Shown here one piece after another: positions 46,301 to 57,154 of a DNA stretch of 64,000 nt (position 1 is the first letter of the stretch; each line of letters opens with the position of its first letter). Location: the NCBI GenBank assembly GCA_030278955.1, contig JAOANR010000014.1, positions 33,493,453 to 33,557,452 on the forward strand, given 5' to 3'. The translations under genes and the position numbers were made by a program. The DNA comes from Hygrophila difformis (Eukaryota > Streptophyta > Magnoliopsida > Lamiales > Acanthaceae). The notes under the pieces are model-generated. The model did no database searches. It was not told the origin of the DNA and worked only from the letters and a program-made list of their open reading frames with translations.

Positions 46301-48150
46301 CTTCAGGGTTGGTTTCCTTCTGCTCAGAAGGTAACCTTCCTCTCCTTTTGTAGGTAACAACTTCTCTCTTTTCTTGAGCTGATTGTAGAATCTCAACATC
46401 TTCATCCATCAAGTCTTTTGTCAAATCCAGAATTTCTTTGGTTGCTAGCTCATCTTCATTTTTCCTCTTCTTTGGAATTTGGCTAGCTTTCTCAGACTTG
46501 CTTGTCTCCACCTTCCTCCCAGTCCTTTTCTTAGCTATTGGTACTTCATCTGAAGTGCTTGAACTGAGATTGTGTGACTTCCTCTTTTTGGTGGATATTT
46601 TCTTTTTACCTTTCTTGTCTTGAGTTCTCATGAGTTCCTCCCATTCACGATCTGCCTTTCGTTTGTTTGCATAATAGCAATCCATACTCTCTTGCAGAAT
46701 CGGATGGATTTCATCATTTTCCTCATTCTTTTCTCCCAAAATAGTTGTAACCTCATCAACTACTCTCATCCTCTCAATTCTTTGCTCATCATCTGTACTG
46801 TCTTCATCTGAATCGTGCTTCTTAATATAGAAATTCTTGCCTAATCCCTTCAGCATGATATTCATTCCCTTTCTATTCAGATATTTCTCATTCCATGCAT
46901 CCCTCATCAATAATTACCTGCTGAATTCTTCCTTGTGTTTGATCAGTGTAGGGTCTGTGCTCCTTGTATGCATTTTCCTTGCACATAGCATCATACCTGA
47001 CATACTTCTCGATGAATTCTTTCTTCCTCTCCTGTACATATCCATGAACTTCCTGTTGGAGAGTTGGAGGTAATCTCTTCATGATTTTATTGGGTCTATC
47101 TGTAATGAGTAGATCTGCATCTGCTGGTGTTATTGATGGGGCTGAAACTTTTCTTAAATTCGCTACAGGTTCCAGTCCTTCATTAACGACTGATTCTCTG
47201 AAAATATTCCTTACTATATTTTGTGGTGTCTGTTTTGCATCTGATCTCTGCTTTCTGTTTTTGCCTGATCTCTCAGCTTCTCTCTTCTCTGCATCTTTAA
47301 TCCATGCTTGCTGCTCTGGCATCAAATCAGCAAACTCCTCCAAAGGAAATTCCTCATCAGGTTTCCTTATCAACCCTGGTTTAAGAATCCTTTTCCTTAG
47401 ATCTTCCCCTTTTGACCATTTATTCATATACCTGATCCAGCTATTTCTAGCTTCCTGAATAATTCTAAGGACATCTTTCCATACCGCCTGACCTTGTTTA
47501 GCTTTCTTGAAATAAGGCTCGAGGTCATGTCTCAAATTGATCCGAGCGTCAATAATCCTATCTAGGGCCAGATTTGTCAAGAAATTCTGTTCAACAGGTC
47601 ACTTCTTGTTCAGGAATGTTGGAGGCATGTATGCAGGGAGTGCCTGCTGAGCATCATAGACTCTAGCATTCCGGATTTCATTAAGTTTGCAGCAATATTT
47701 GGTGAGTCGCTTCACATATTTTGGTAGTGGTTGAGGATCAAAGTAATCCAACTCCAGCCCTGTCTGATCTTTTGGATTGATAATTCTGTAGCACTCCTGA
47801 TTCCACTCAGCCATGCACTTCCTTTCTCTTTCCAAAATTCTTTCCAGTCTGATTTCATTAGGCAGATGCCTATCATTAATCAGAATAATCATTTGATCAT
47901 CCCAAAATCTATTCATCTTATTCCAGAATGCTTCTTCTAAATCAATCCTCAATGATTCCTTTTCCTTCTCTGGTATATGTTGAAGCATAAATGGATTGAT
48001 ATAAAAGTCTGGAGGTGAAATTTGCATTGCTGTCCATCCACCACTTCTCCGAATAGTTTCTACCATGTTAATCGTTCTCGTCTTTGCCAAGAATGATTTC
48101 TCCTTCTTATCCGATTCTATATTTCGAGCTTGAAGTTCTTCATAGGTCAT
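43366..48150 (-). pseudogene. Athila-type 3' ORF, about 1,580 codons, interrupted
   Basis: The reading starts at 48150, hits an in-frame TGA near 47595, continues in the same frame to 46888, then continues in another frame from 46910 for about 1,140 residues to a stop at 43488. Next to that stop a further frame change continues a Glu/Arg-rich coiled coil to a stop at 43366-43368. A conserved block about two-thirds through the 46910 segment (YVELTREFYANF..TWIRGKTV..LNDLIQAPLL, then GPSAGTFEGFALLWSGRKC) resembles the 'putative plant transposon protein' domain of ORFs downstream of pol in Athila-like elements. The rest is strongly acidic or basic low complexity. I see no convincing transmembrane segment, so calling it an envelope is not supported. 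Confidence 0.75.
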
Positions 48151-48202
48151 CTTATGAATCCTTAAGAAACAAGAACAACTGGTAAATTATTGTCACCATA
48201 CT

Positions 48203-48229
48203 CACATTTAGAGCTTGACTCTAAATGTG
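48203..48229. repeat. Perfect hairpin, 11-bp arms
   Basis: CACATTTAGAG, loop CTTGA, CTCTAAATGTG. The arm equals part of the sequence beside the 3' LTR (CTCACATTTAG at 42303). It lies in the 334-bp gap between the last F-box copy and the 3' ORF. Confidence 0.85.
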
Positions 48230-48302
48230 CAGATGATAGAAAAGAAACATAATACCAGATTTCCTTTTTATATTCATCATTCTATTCATGATATCACCAT
48301 AC

Positions 48303-48331
48303 TCACATTTAGAGATTTGCTCTAAATGTGA
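48303..48331. repeat. Perfect hairpin, 12-bp arms
   Basis: TCACATTTAGAG, loop ATTTG, CTCTAAATGTGA. Preceded, like the hairpin at 48203 and the LTR-side sequence at 42293, by TCACCAT(A/C)CTCACATTTAG. Confidence 0.85.
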
Positions 48332-48483
48332 ACATTTCAATGCTAACTGAGTCTAATTTAATCAGAAAATAGCAGGAAATTCGAATTCAAAACATCATTA
48401 ATCAAAAGCAAAACATATAATTCATCAGATTCAAAATATGGAACTACAAAGCATGGTGTTTCTTATGACATTCGACCTATCAA

Positions 48484-49232
48484 TTACAAATGAGGAGGTG
48501 TCTCTGCCTCAATTCCAAATCTTTGAAACAGATTACAATGCTCAGAGACTAAGCACCTCATACAGTAAATTGACACGACTCCATAGGTATTCCTTGAGGG
48601 ACCATGATTGTTATCATAATAGCTCCTAAGGTCACAAAGTCTCTTCTTGGGTTGTCCTTGAAAGGGTGAGATGAATTCCTCATAACTCGATAACCACCCT
48701 CTGACTTGAAGTCGAAGATCCTTGAGTCTTCGTCTATTCTTGCACAGAGGAGCGAAGAGCCAAATTCCCTTCTCTTGCTCTTCCCTTTCATCCTTACTTA
48801 AGAGCATAAGAGCTTTTACATAGATGGATGGGGGGGTGATTATCAGTAATTGCAGGTTTTAAGAGTTCAAATGCTGCTTGTTCATTCTTGTCTTTAACGA
48901 ACAAACGCAATGCCTCATGTAACTGGTACATCCAATTTCCTGCATTTTTGCAGGTTTCAAGGAAAATGCTTTGTGTCTCTTCAAAAGTTCCCCATCCCCA
49001 TGCTGTAAAGTCTTCAAGAGAAGCCTTTTTCAAGGCTAAAGAATGATGAGTAGCTTTTTCGAGCTCTTTGCAGACCAGTTTACAATTAAAGACAGTCTCA
49101 AGGTGGTCAAATGCAAATCTTGATAAAATGTTTCCAAGAATCTCATAGGGAAGATCTGTGATCTGAGTTTCCCCCGATCCAGATTTCTCTAGTGAAGTCC
49201 TTGGTTGCTTTGATGAAGTTCCAATTTCATAG
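48484..49232 (-). pseudogene. F-box copy 5: terminal exon only, one frameshift
   Basis: The acceptor TTTATTCAG precedes 49232, with the same phase as the other copies. The F-box (DLPYEILGNILSRF..VCKELEKATHHSLALKKASL) is followed by the family's EDFTAWGWG..CKNAGNWM region. Near 48828-48834 a run of seven C shifts the frame. With six C the reading continues to the stop at 48484 and the whole copy would be 254 residues with a 17-nt first exon, matching its relatives. No first exon or TATA is visible in the 160 bp between it and copy 4. The C7 could be a sequencing error. Confidence 0.8.
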
Positions 49233-51039
49233 CTGAATAAAGTTAAAAACAAAAACAGAATTAAAAACTAGAGAATGCAATACATTAATGGAAAAGGGAT
49301 GTACAGCTTTGAATCATCCACATAATTCTCTGTCCCAAGACAAAAACACAAAAGATACAAGCAAAGAAAATATCAATCACTTGATTTCTAGATTATTCTA
49401 ATTCTAGTAGTTCTTCTTCATTCTGATCTTCTTCTGCATTGTTCCATTGCTCCCATTCAAATAATATTGTAACAACCCGAATATTTTGTATTTCAAATAA
49501 ACAAATTCAAATTGTTTTGAACTACGTTATGACTTGATCCCTTCACAGGGTACGTAGGCAGCTTGGAAACCTAAATTCTAAGTTCAGTCACGAAATAAAT
49601 CCCAAAATAAAAACATAACCGAAAGCATCCTAACGATTAAACTCGAAGAAACCAAAACCGAAACACAACTTCGAGGACGAAGTTGGTTCTTAAGGGGGGT
49701 AGACTGTAATACCCGGGATTTTTACGGCAAAATAAAAATTTATTTCCGAAAAGAAAATAATTTATTACAATAAATTATCGCTCGGAAATGAAACGCCAAA
49801 AGATTCAAAAATTCAAAATGGAATAAAAGAGGGAAAGGAAGCCCGAAGAAATTCCACGAATCAGTTAAAAGAATTGGAATTAAATTTAATAAGGAAAAGA
49901 ATTTTAATTCCACAAACCCGTAAAGTCGGAAATAATTTAATCGGATAAATTATTACACCGGAGTCGAAAGACGACGAATTCAAGCCGACGGATTCAAACT
50001 CGACGGGTTCAAGATTTCGAATATGAAATACAATTGGAGTCGAAATAGATTTAAGATAGGAATTTATGATCCGAGAACGACCCGGAAAATCGAGCCGAGA
50101 ACGTAGGAGGTCGGAAGTCCGAAAGAGAGGAGAAACGGCCCGACGGGATTGCACGGCCAGCCCGGGCGCAACGGCCCAGACCGGCCGCGCGCACCCCGCG
50201 CGCCCCCGCGCCAAGACCGCGCCATCTGTGGCAGTCTGCGGGAAGATCGCGATCAACGCGATTTCTTGCCAAATTTCGACCCGAAAACTATGGTAACTTA
50301 CCTTACCCGTGTGGAGGAGATCAAGGATCATGAGGAGGCCGATTGTCAGCCATTCCAACTCCCAAAATCCCTCTCAAAACCGCCCCCATCATCCTCCCCA
50401 CTCAACCCACTCGAAAAGAAAGAAAAATCAAGTTCTTTGGCTTCCGACACCGTTCCGGCGAAGGAGACGACATACGGACGAGTTGGGGCACTCCTCAAGC
50501 ATCGTGTAGTGGTAAGGATGAATTTCCAATCTTGTTTTCATGACCCCTGGCCGACCTAAGGCCTGACACCTATGTTTTCCTCTCTTATTCACAAATCGGG
50601 ACCGATGAGAAGGAGTCGGAGTTGTTGGGACGTGTTCGTGGCTTCCGGAGTTCATCCCGACGAATCTTAGGACTATAAACCTCACCCACTGTAAGTTGCT
50701 TCCTTGCGTATCAATTTTGGGTGACTAAATTCGAACGAATCAATGGATCTAAAACAAAACGTAAAAATCGGACTTAGAAACCCCAATCCGCGCATTTTCT
50801 GAAATCCGTTAAAAACTCCTATTTCGAGAATCCGAAACGAAAAACTCCGAACTAGAGATTTGTTCCTAACATCTTAATCTAGGTTGTGTCAAAATTTCAG
50901 GAGTTTTCATCAACATTTGACCCCCGAAAACGCGTCTGGTATTTTCTGAGTTGTTTTCAAAACCGAAGAAAACTGACAGATTTTCGTGTTCGAGTTCCTT
51001 GGCATTTTTCTAATTGAATCCTTCAAAACTAAACTTTTA

Positions 51040-51870
51040 TGTAAAAACAAAAGTTGTAGCTAACTGTCTAAACATCGCGTCCGTAAAATTTCACGCATTT
51101 TCGTTAACGTTTGCATACTCGAAAACCCTCGGAAGCGGACTGTGATGTAACGGTAAACTGGACAGATTACGTAGTCGAACTTGTTGTGCGTTTTCTCGAT
51201 CCTTTATGGTCAAAACTAATCTTGGGTGAAAACATAAAAGTTGGAGATGATGGTGTCTAGTTTATCCCTGAAAAATTTCATAATTTTTGAACCACGTTTG
51301 ATATGCCAAAAAGTCGTCAAAAGTTGAATCGCCAAATCTGGAGTCCTGACAGTTTTTGTGACCCGACTTGATGCATATTTTTCACCCGTTTAAAGAATGA
51401 TTCAACTTTGCATTCCTAAACAAAAGTTGTAGATAATTGAGTCTAGATTATGCATATAAAATTTCACGGATTTTGGTGTTCATTTGATATGTCAAAATGG
51501 CCAATTTCCGGAACTGTTTTAAAATAACTTTTGAGTCCGCGCGCACACAGTGTGTTGCGGTCGATCTTTGAGCATCTAAAATTCATTATTTCCAAATTCT
51601 TAAAACATGAAATTTGTTCCTTAATGTGTTTTGTAGCTCCTGTAAAAATTTTGGATCGATTGGTTTTGAAATGAATTTTTAATCGGCGTTGCACGAACCT
51701 GTGTCGAAAACAGTTTTTAAGACATGAATTATTCTTTGCAATAAACTCAAATTTCAACTCACTTCGGAACCTTATTTCCGAAAACTTAAAACATGAAAGT
51801 TGTTCGTGTGTGTGTTTTTGAATTACTGGCCAAGTTTCAGAATTTTTGGAGAAAAGACGAATTTTAAATT
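51040..51870 (+). repeat. Degenerate repeats of about 130-190 bp in the inserted LTR
   Basis: The phrase 'AAAACA(A/T)(A/G)AAGTTG(T/G)AG..AAAATTTCA..' recurs near 51045, 51230, 51420, 51605 and 51790. Typical internal repetition of long gypsy LTRs. Confidence 0.6.
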
Positions 51871-52024
51871 AAGAAAGGCGTGAACTGCCTCGAATAGGAT
51901 TTTTCGAACTTGAGAAAACTCGAACTATGAAAACGCGATATCGATCCTTTGATAACTTTGAAATACGAACTTTCGAAAAATCCCGTTCACTAGGCTGAGC
52001 CGATCTTCATACTATCATTATCTT

Positions 52025-52460
52025 TGAGACTGCCTCGTTAGTGGTCTCCTTACTATCTGAGATTGCCTCGTTAGTGATCTCGCGCGCTGTATTTGTGGAT
52101 CGCCTCGTTAGTGGTCCTGCTATCTTTTTGGATCGCCTCGTTAGTGGTCCTACTATCTTTGAGACTGCCTCGTTAGTGGTCTCCCATTGTTTGGACTGCC
52201 TCGTTAGTGGTCCTAATGCCGAAACGGCAGTTGTGCACATGGCCTGCCAAATCGGCAGTGGGAAATACGCGGCCTGCCCGAGTGGTAGTGAAACCGTTTG
52301 AAAGGCCTGTCAAATGACAGTCGATATACACGCCTGTCAAATTGACGGTAGATATACATGGCTCGCCAAAACGGCAGTCAATACTGATATGGCTGCGGCC
52401 GCCGGTTCACCGGCTATCTGGTTACGACTATTGAGATTGCCTCGTTAGTGATCTCCCCTG
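52025..52460 (+). repeat. GCCTCGTTAGTGGTC and GCCTGYC/GGCAG short-repeat array
   Basis: GCCTCGTTAGTGRTC occurs about seven times, at 30-40 bp spacing from 52032 to 52212 and once more near 52440. It is followed by about five GCCTG..GGCAG or GACAG units at 52240-52370. Located in the inserted LTR, before its end. Confidence 0.8.
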
Positions 52461-54017
52461 TGTGGTGTCCTCTTCTTAGTTTACGGGATGAAAATATAAA
52501 AGACTTGCGTGAGCGTTCAATTATGCTTAAATCCTATTTACCATGTTTTTAAATTATGCATTTAAATAATGTCCTTAAATTATGCTTTTAAATTACGTTT
52601 TTAAATTAAGTCCTTTAATTTTTGTACTCTCGTCTTGAATAAATAAATCATGTTTTCCGCTGCAAGTAAGATTACGAATTTTTAATATTTAAATTTGAGC
52701 CTGAGTAAAAGTATAAGTTTTAAATTAATTAAATAATCTTTTTAAAACCCCTTTATCGTTACGTTAGGAAGTAACTTACTCAGTATTTTATATACTGATA
52801 AAACCTGTTGTTTATTTTTCCATTACAGAGTACGGAGCATGATCATGCATCGGGGGATTACTTCGGACATTTAGTTATTCATTTTACATGACTTGCATAC
52901 GGGCTTGTTGACCCGAGTTTTGGCCATGTCGGCCCATATTTAAATTTCCGCTGCAACTATTTATTTTTGTCATGTATGGATGATACTACATTATTATTTT
53001 TAAGTAATTCCGGACTTACTTTTAAGACTTTTTCCAACACCTATAGCCTTGCATCTCTTTAGCAAGCTCGGAGAAACCGTGTCTTGCTAGGGAGGTGCGG
53101 CGGTAACACCTCGGCCTGGGTTATCAAATCCGGGGTGTTACAAATATGCCTAGTTCGCCACTTGCTCTTCTGTATTGCTTGACATAATCAAACAGTTCAC
53201 AGGGAATACACTCCATCCTTTCATTAAAAGGTAATTGTTGTCGCTCTTGGATAGAGTGATTCTTACAAAAACTCCTTTCCTCTTGATCAAGGAATGGGTT
53301 TGGGAACTTTTCACCATAAAGGAGCCAGTGGAGAACACTCATTTTTAAGAATAGAAGTTCAAAAGGATCTTGAGTCACAAATTTGATCAATTGAATTCCT
53401 TCCTCATCCAGCTGCAGATCTTGTTTGGAAAGCAGTAGAAAGGATCTTATGAAAGTGGTTGGTTTGTGTTTATCATCTAAACCGGGCTTAAGAATTTCAT
53501 AAGCTTTTTCCTCATTTTTATCCTCGACAAAGGCTATCAATGCAGGCACAATATTAAACATATAATTGCCTGCATCCTGACATCTTTTAATGAATCTGAC
53601 TTGGTTACTTGGGTAAGCATCTCCTCTCCAAACATCACAAGTTTCCAAATTAGCTCTCTTTAGAGCTAACGATGACCTGCTTGCTGAGAGAAATTGCTTA
53701 GAAGTTTCGGACGCTCTAAAAAGTGCCTTTATGCTTTCCATTCCTAGTCTTGACAGAATGTCTCCCAGTAACTCAATTGGTAAATCAAGTAATTGAGTTT
53801 CCAAGAGTTGAGGGTTTTCGACATTTCTGAAAAGAAAAGGAGAAAGAACACAGAATTCAGAGTTAAACTCAACATTTATGCAGTAATGAGATTAGATTTT
53901 ATTATCAAAATCAGGCTACATTACATTGTACAAAATATCTGATCTAGTGACAGTTTCAAAGTTAAAAATTAGAAGACATGTCACATACATCAATCTCTTT
54001 CTCCTTTGTCCAAAAGC

Positions 54018-54929
54018 TTATTCATTAATGCTATAGTTATCATAGTTTTCCCCTGCTGCCATCCTAAAGTCAGCTATGGCTCTTTTTGTGTCACAGCAGA
54101 GATAGCAGACCTGATCGGCTGTATAGTATGATGGCTTATGGAAGGTTTCCTGATCACGAACTTCTACAACACAGAATTCCCTATTTTTCTGCCCTAAAAA
54201 TGGATTCGGGACATATTCCCATTCTGAAACTAGGGTGAGAAGATTATATCTAAATTCATAACTGTTTAATCTATCCCTTAAGATTGGACTAATTAAGCGA
54301 AGTCCAGCATCTATCTCTTCCCTAGAACTTTTACTTAGGCAACATAAAGCTTTAAAATATTGGGAAATCTTAAAGTTATCTTCTATTCCTTCATCCAGGA
54401 TCTGAAATGCCTTGAATCCTTTCCCTTGTATAAACAGTTCCACGGCCTCGGGTAAGTTCAGAATATGATTCTTAGCCTCTCTACAGGCATCTAGAAATTT
54501 GATTTTACCAGTGGAATCATTAGGGATTCTTTTAAAGGCCGGATCCTGTACATTAAATCTCCGGAGAACAATAGGATATTCTGAGGCTATTGTGAATGTT
54601 GAACAGATTTGTTTGCACTTGAGCAGATATTCAAAGCTGCTCTGCCCTACTCGTGACAGAATCTCCCCAAGGACATCCAATGGAAGATCAGTCAGGTGTA
54701 AAGCAGAGGACTCAGAAGGCTGCTCCTCACTGTTATTTAATCGAATTTTAAAGAAGAAAAATCAGTTGAAATTATACTCCAAGTTTTTCAATTAGGGAAG
54801 AACGAGAGTGGATGAAAGCTTAAACCCTAGTATGAGTAAAAACATTATAATGCAGAATGTAACAACTTAAAAATCAGGAAGAGATACGATGAAAAATGAA
54901 CGGAGAGCTTACGGGTTGCTGCTCGCCAT
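54018..54929 (-). CDS. F-box protein, copy 3 (two exons, intact)
   Basis: Exon 1 is 54929-54913 (17 nt, ATGGCGAGCAGCAACCC) with donor GTAAGC; exon 2 is 54729-54018 after acceptor AACAG. The total is 729 nt, 242 residues. The F-box is at about residues 17-60 (LTDLPLDVLGEILSRVG..CKQICSTF), followed by a Sel1-like helical region and a PNPFLGQ..C..CYLCC tail. F-box proteins act as substrate adaptors in SCF (SKP1-cullin) ubiquitin ligases. The layout resembles the Arabidopsis At1g67623/At2g35280-like group, which I infer from pattern only. A TATA box at 55074-55084 and a leader sharing TCAAGAAGAAACCGCCAT with copy 2 show it is a real gene unit. It is the only copy with a promoter directly followed by two further terminal exons. 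Confidence 0.85.
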
Positions 54930-55073
54930 TAGGATTGTTCCTGAAGCTGAGTGTTTCTGAAGAAGAGTTTCGCAAATAGAGGAAGAAGAAGAACTTTAAA
55001 AATGGCGGTTTCTTCTTGAGAGAGAATATGAAAAGATATGAAAATGATTTGAAAAGATAAGGAGGTTATAGGT

Positions 55074-55084
55074 CTTATATAAAA
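55074..55084 (-). promoter_or_regulatory. TATA box of F-box copy 3
   Basis: TTTTATATAAG on the minus strand, about 145 bp before the start codon. ACAAAGCGAG, the LTR palindrome arm, lies further upstream at 55253-55262. Confidence 0.6.
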
Positions 55085-55676
55085 CAATGGGCTGGCCTAG
55101 TTAAAGAATAAAGAGTAGGGTACTCAAGTACTTAGAGTGTACTCACTCATTCTAGACCTGCCACATCAGTGAGTCTGGTTATTGAATTAAAAAAAAAAAT
55201 TGAGTTAATAAACTCAAACAACATAAATTGGATAAAATTAGATTGGTTGAAAACAAAGCGAGGGGTAATCATTGAAAAGGATTAAGACTTCTAAATTGTA
55301 TATTAAGTCTGGTTAAATCTTCTTCACCAAATTCATCTTAATACCTAACAAAAATCCACCCTTAACTTATTTATTTAAAGATTACCAATTCTTCCATCTC
55401 ATTTCCTGATTTTACTTCCTCTTTTAATCTGAAGAATATTCAGTGGAGTGTTTGATCTAAGTTTCCTCTGATCCAAACTCCCTTGATAACATTCTCAGTT
55501 TTAAGAGAAACTTCCAGTTTAATCTTTAATTCATGTTAGAATTGAGTAAAGAGACTGATCATACAAAATAAAAAGTAGGAGAATTGTAATACATGAAGTC
55601 CAAATGATCCAAAATACATCAAATTTCCAGGAATTACAAACATATATAATACTATAGAATTTCTAGCTCTAACTGC
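55085..55676. other. Spacer between F-box copies 2 and 3
   Basis: Upstream region of copy 3 and 3' flank of copy 2. An A run is at 55188-55198. No further gene. Confidence 0.6.
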
Positions 55677-56770
55677 TCAGGGGTCAATTTCCTCATCATC
55701 GGAGTCGGTCCACATAAACTCATCAGGAAACACTTCACCACAATACAGTCTAAACTGCCTCACCATGTCAAAGAATTGACAAGGGATACAGTCCATCCTG
55801 ATGTGTGGTGGTAGTAAGACTCGAACCTGCAAGGTGTGATCCTTACAGTAGCTCATCTCTGGTTGCCCTAGAAAAGGATTTGGAAGTTGAGGAATATGGG
55901 TGAACCAATGAAAAAGATAGATTTTGATGAAAACCACTTCTAAAACATTAGAAGCTACTGTTTGGACCAACTCTAGTCCTTCTTCAATCCATTTATCCTC
56001 TTGTTTTGTTAATATGAGCATCGTTCTGAGCAGAATAGTAGGTTCATGCCCATCATCTAGTCCTGGCTTGAGGATTTCATATGCCTTCTTCTCATCTCTT
56101 TCCTCCACAAATGCCTTTAATGCAGGTTCAATGTTGAACAGGAAGTTCCCTGCATTTTGACACTCTCGAATGAATCTTTTCTGGTTGTCCGGATAAACGT
56201 CCTCTCTCCACCTCATACACGATTCCAAGTCCACTCTCTTGTATACAAGATGAGTTTTGCTTGCTTGGTAAAATAATGGAGAGACTTCTGCTATCCTGAA
56301 GAGCTCTCTAACATTGTCTTTTCCGATTCTTGATAGAATATCCCCCAACAACTCAGTGGGTAAATGGGATATTTGAGTCCCAATGCGCTGTGGATTCCTA
56401 GCATTTCTGTTTTCAGAAAATAATATGATAAGGAATACAGGGGAATACTTTTATGATGGAACCAAAATTTTCGAAATGGGAGTTTCATTCCTAATATGAA
56501 GTTCCAAAGTCTCATATGGATAATGCATCAGTTACAAACTAAAGATTTCAGAAAAGATTCTCTGGATTAATGAGTGTAAAGAAACGGCTCTTAGTTATGA
56601 GGAATCTTAAATGATTAATGTTTCCGTTTTCTACAGCCATTCCCTAAAAAAATATAGAATCATGAACCCTAGGTCTAGAAATGCAATCTGACAACAAACT
56701 TTGCAAAATAGAACTAAGAATAAAAGAAAGAAAGGATGAACGAGATTGCTTACGGATTGTTCTCGGCCAT
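55677..56770 (-). CDS. F-box protein, copy 2 (two exons, intact)
   Basis: Exon 1 is 56770-56754 (17 nt, ATGGCCGAGAACAATCC) with donor GTAAGC; exon 2 is 56406-55677 after acceptor AAACAG. The total is 747 nt, 248 residues, with no breaks. The F-box is at about residues 18-62 (HLPTELLGDILSRIG..AEVSPLFYQASKTHLVYKRVDLE), then RECQNAGNFLFNIEPALKAF, KAYEILKPGLDDGH, PNPFLGQPEMSYCKDH and CIPCQFFDMVRQF. The tail is acidic. It is closest in layout to copies 4 and 1. Expected role: SCF ubiquitin-ligase adaptor; the target is unknown. It lies inside what looks like one Athila element, downstream of pol and on the same strand. Confidence 0.88.
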
Positions 56771-57154
56771 GATCTTGCTTATGAGAATGGTTGAGAGTGA
56801 TAAAAATGGTGTATGGCGATTTCTTCTTGAATAAGAGAAGAGAATCTGATGAAATTTTTTTTTTTTTTTTTGAAATGACAACTGAGGGGAATGACTGCAA
56901 GGACAGAGACGCCTATTTTTATCTAAGGACTGCAGGGGTCAAGATAGTAAATCTTGTCTCTGCAGGGAGTAATGATTAAGCCTAAAATAACCCTATTTTG
57001 AAAATTTTTATTTAAAAGGACAGATGAAAATCTAATGTAAAGGATAAGATCAATCAAGTTGTTTCCTTTTAACAAAAAATGAAGCGAGGAGTATATATAT
57101 AGCAACACCAAAGGGCTTAGAATTTAGATACAATTTAAGAGATTACATAATCGA

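Larger units (their letters stand above)
49468..53142 (+). mobile_element. Inserted LTR-derived element, 3.7 kb, TSD AATAT
   Basis: Ends TGTAACAACCC and GGGGTGTTACA, flanked by AATAT at 49463-49467 and 53143-53147. Inside the left end (49670-49704) lies CGAGGACGAAG followed by TTCTTAAGGGGGG, the usual end of a gypsy internal region with its purine tract, and at 49705 a second LTR-like start TGTAATACCCGGG. It is best read as a remnant: a short left piece (237 bp) plus an almost complete LTR of about 3.4 kb (49705-53142), produced by internal deletion. No coding capacity. A GC-rich patch lies at about 50090-50230. Confidence 0.8.
49393..53826 (-). pseudogene. F-box copy 4: terminal exon split by an LTR-element insertion
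   Basis: The acceptor TTTCTTTTCAG precedes 53826. The F-box (DLPIELLGDILSRLGMESIKALFRA) is followed by helical repeats (RCQDAGNYMFNI..EEKAYEILKPGLDDKH) and a Cys-containing tail (CKNH..CIPC). The insertion at 49468-53142 falls near the C-terminus. The remaining acidic tail resumes at 49462 and stops at 49393-49395. Counting one target-site copy, the exon plus a 17-nt first exon is 771 nt, an exact codon multiple (256 residues), so the gene was intact when hit. It has no first exon of its own; the gap to copy 3 is 191 bp. Confidence 0.85.

Noticed and set aside
43385..47458. Plus-strand ORFs opposite the Athila 3' ORF
   Set aside because: Shadows of a low-complexity Glu/Lys-rich coding strand.
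43366..48150. Calling the 3' ORF an envelope protein
   Set aside because: No signal peptide, transmembrane helix or glycoprotein-like Cys pattern is visible. The position alone is not enough.
48203..48331. The two hairpins as microRNA precursors
   Set aside because: The stems of 11-12 bp are too short for plant pre-miRNAs.
50090..50300. GC-rich patch as a CpG-island promoter or host gene exon
   Set aside because: It lies inside a TSD-bounded LTR insertion, and the ORFs across it are short and composition-driven.
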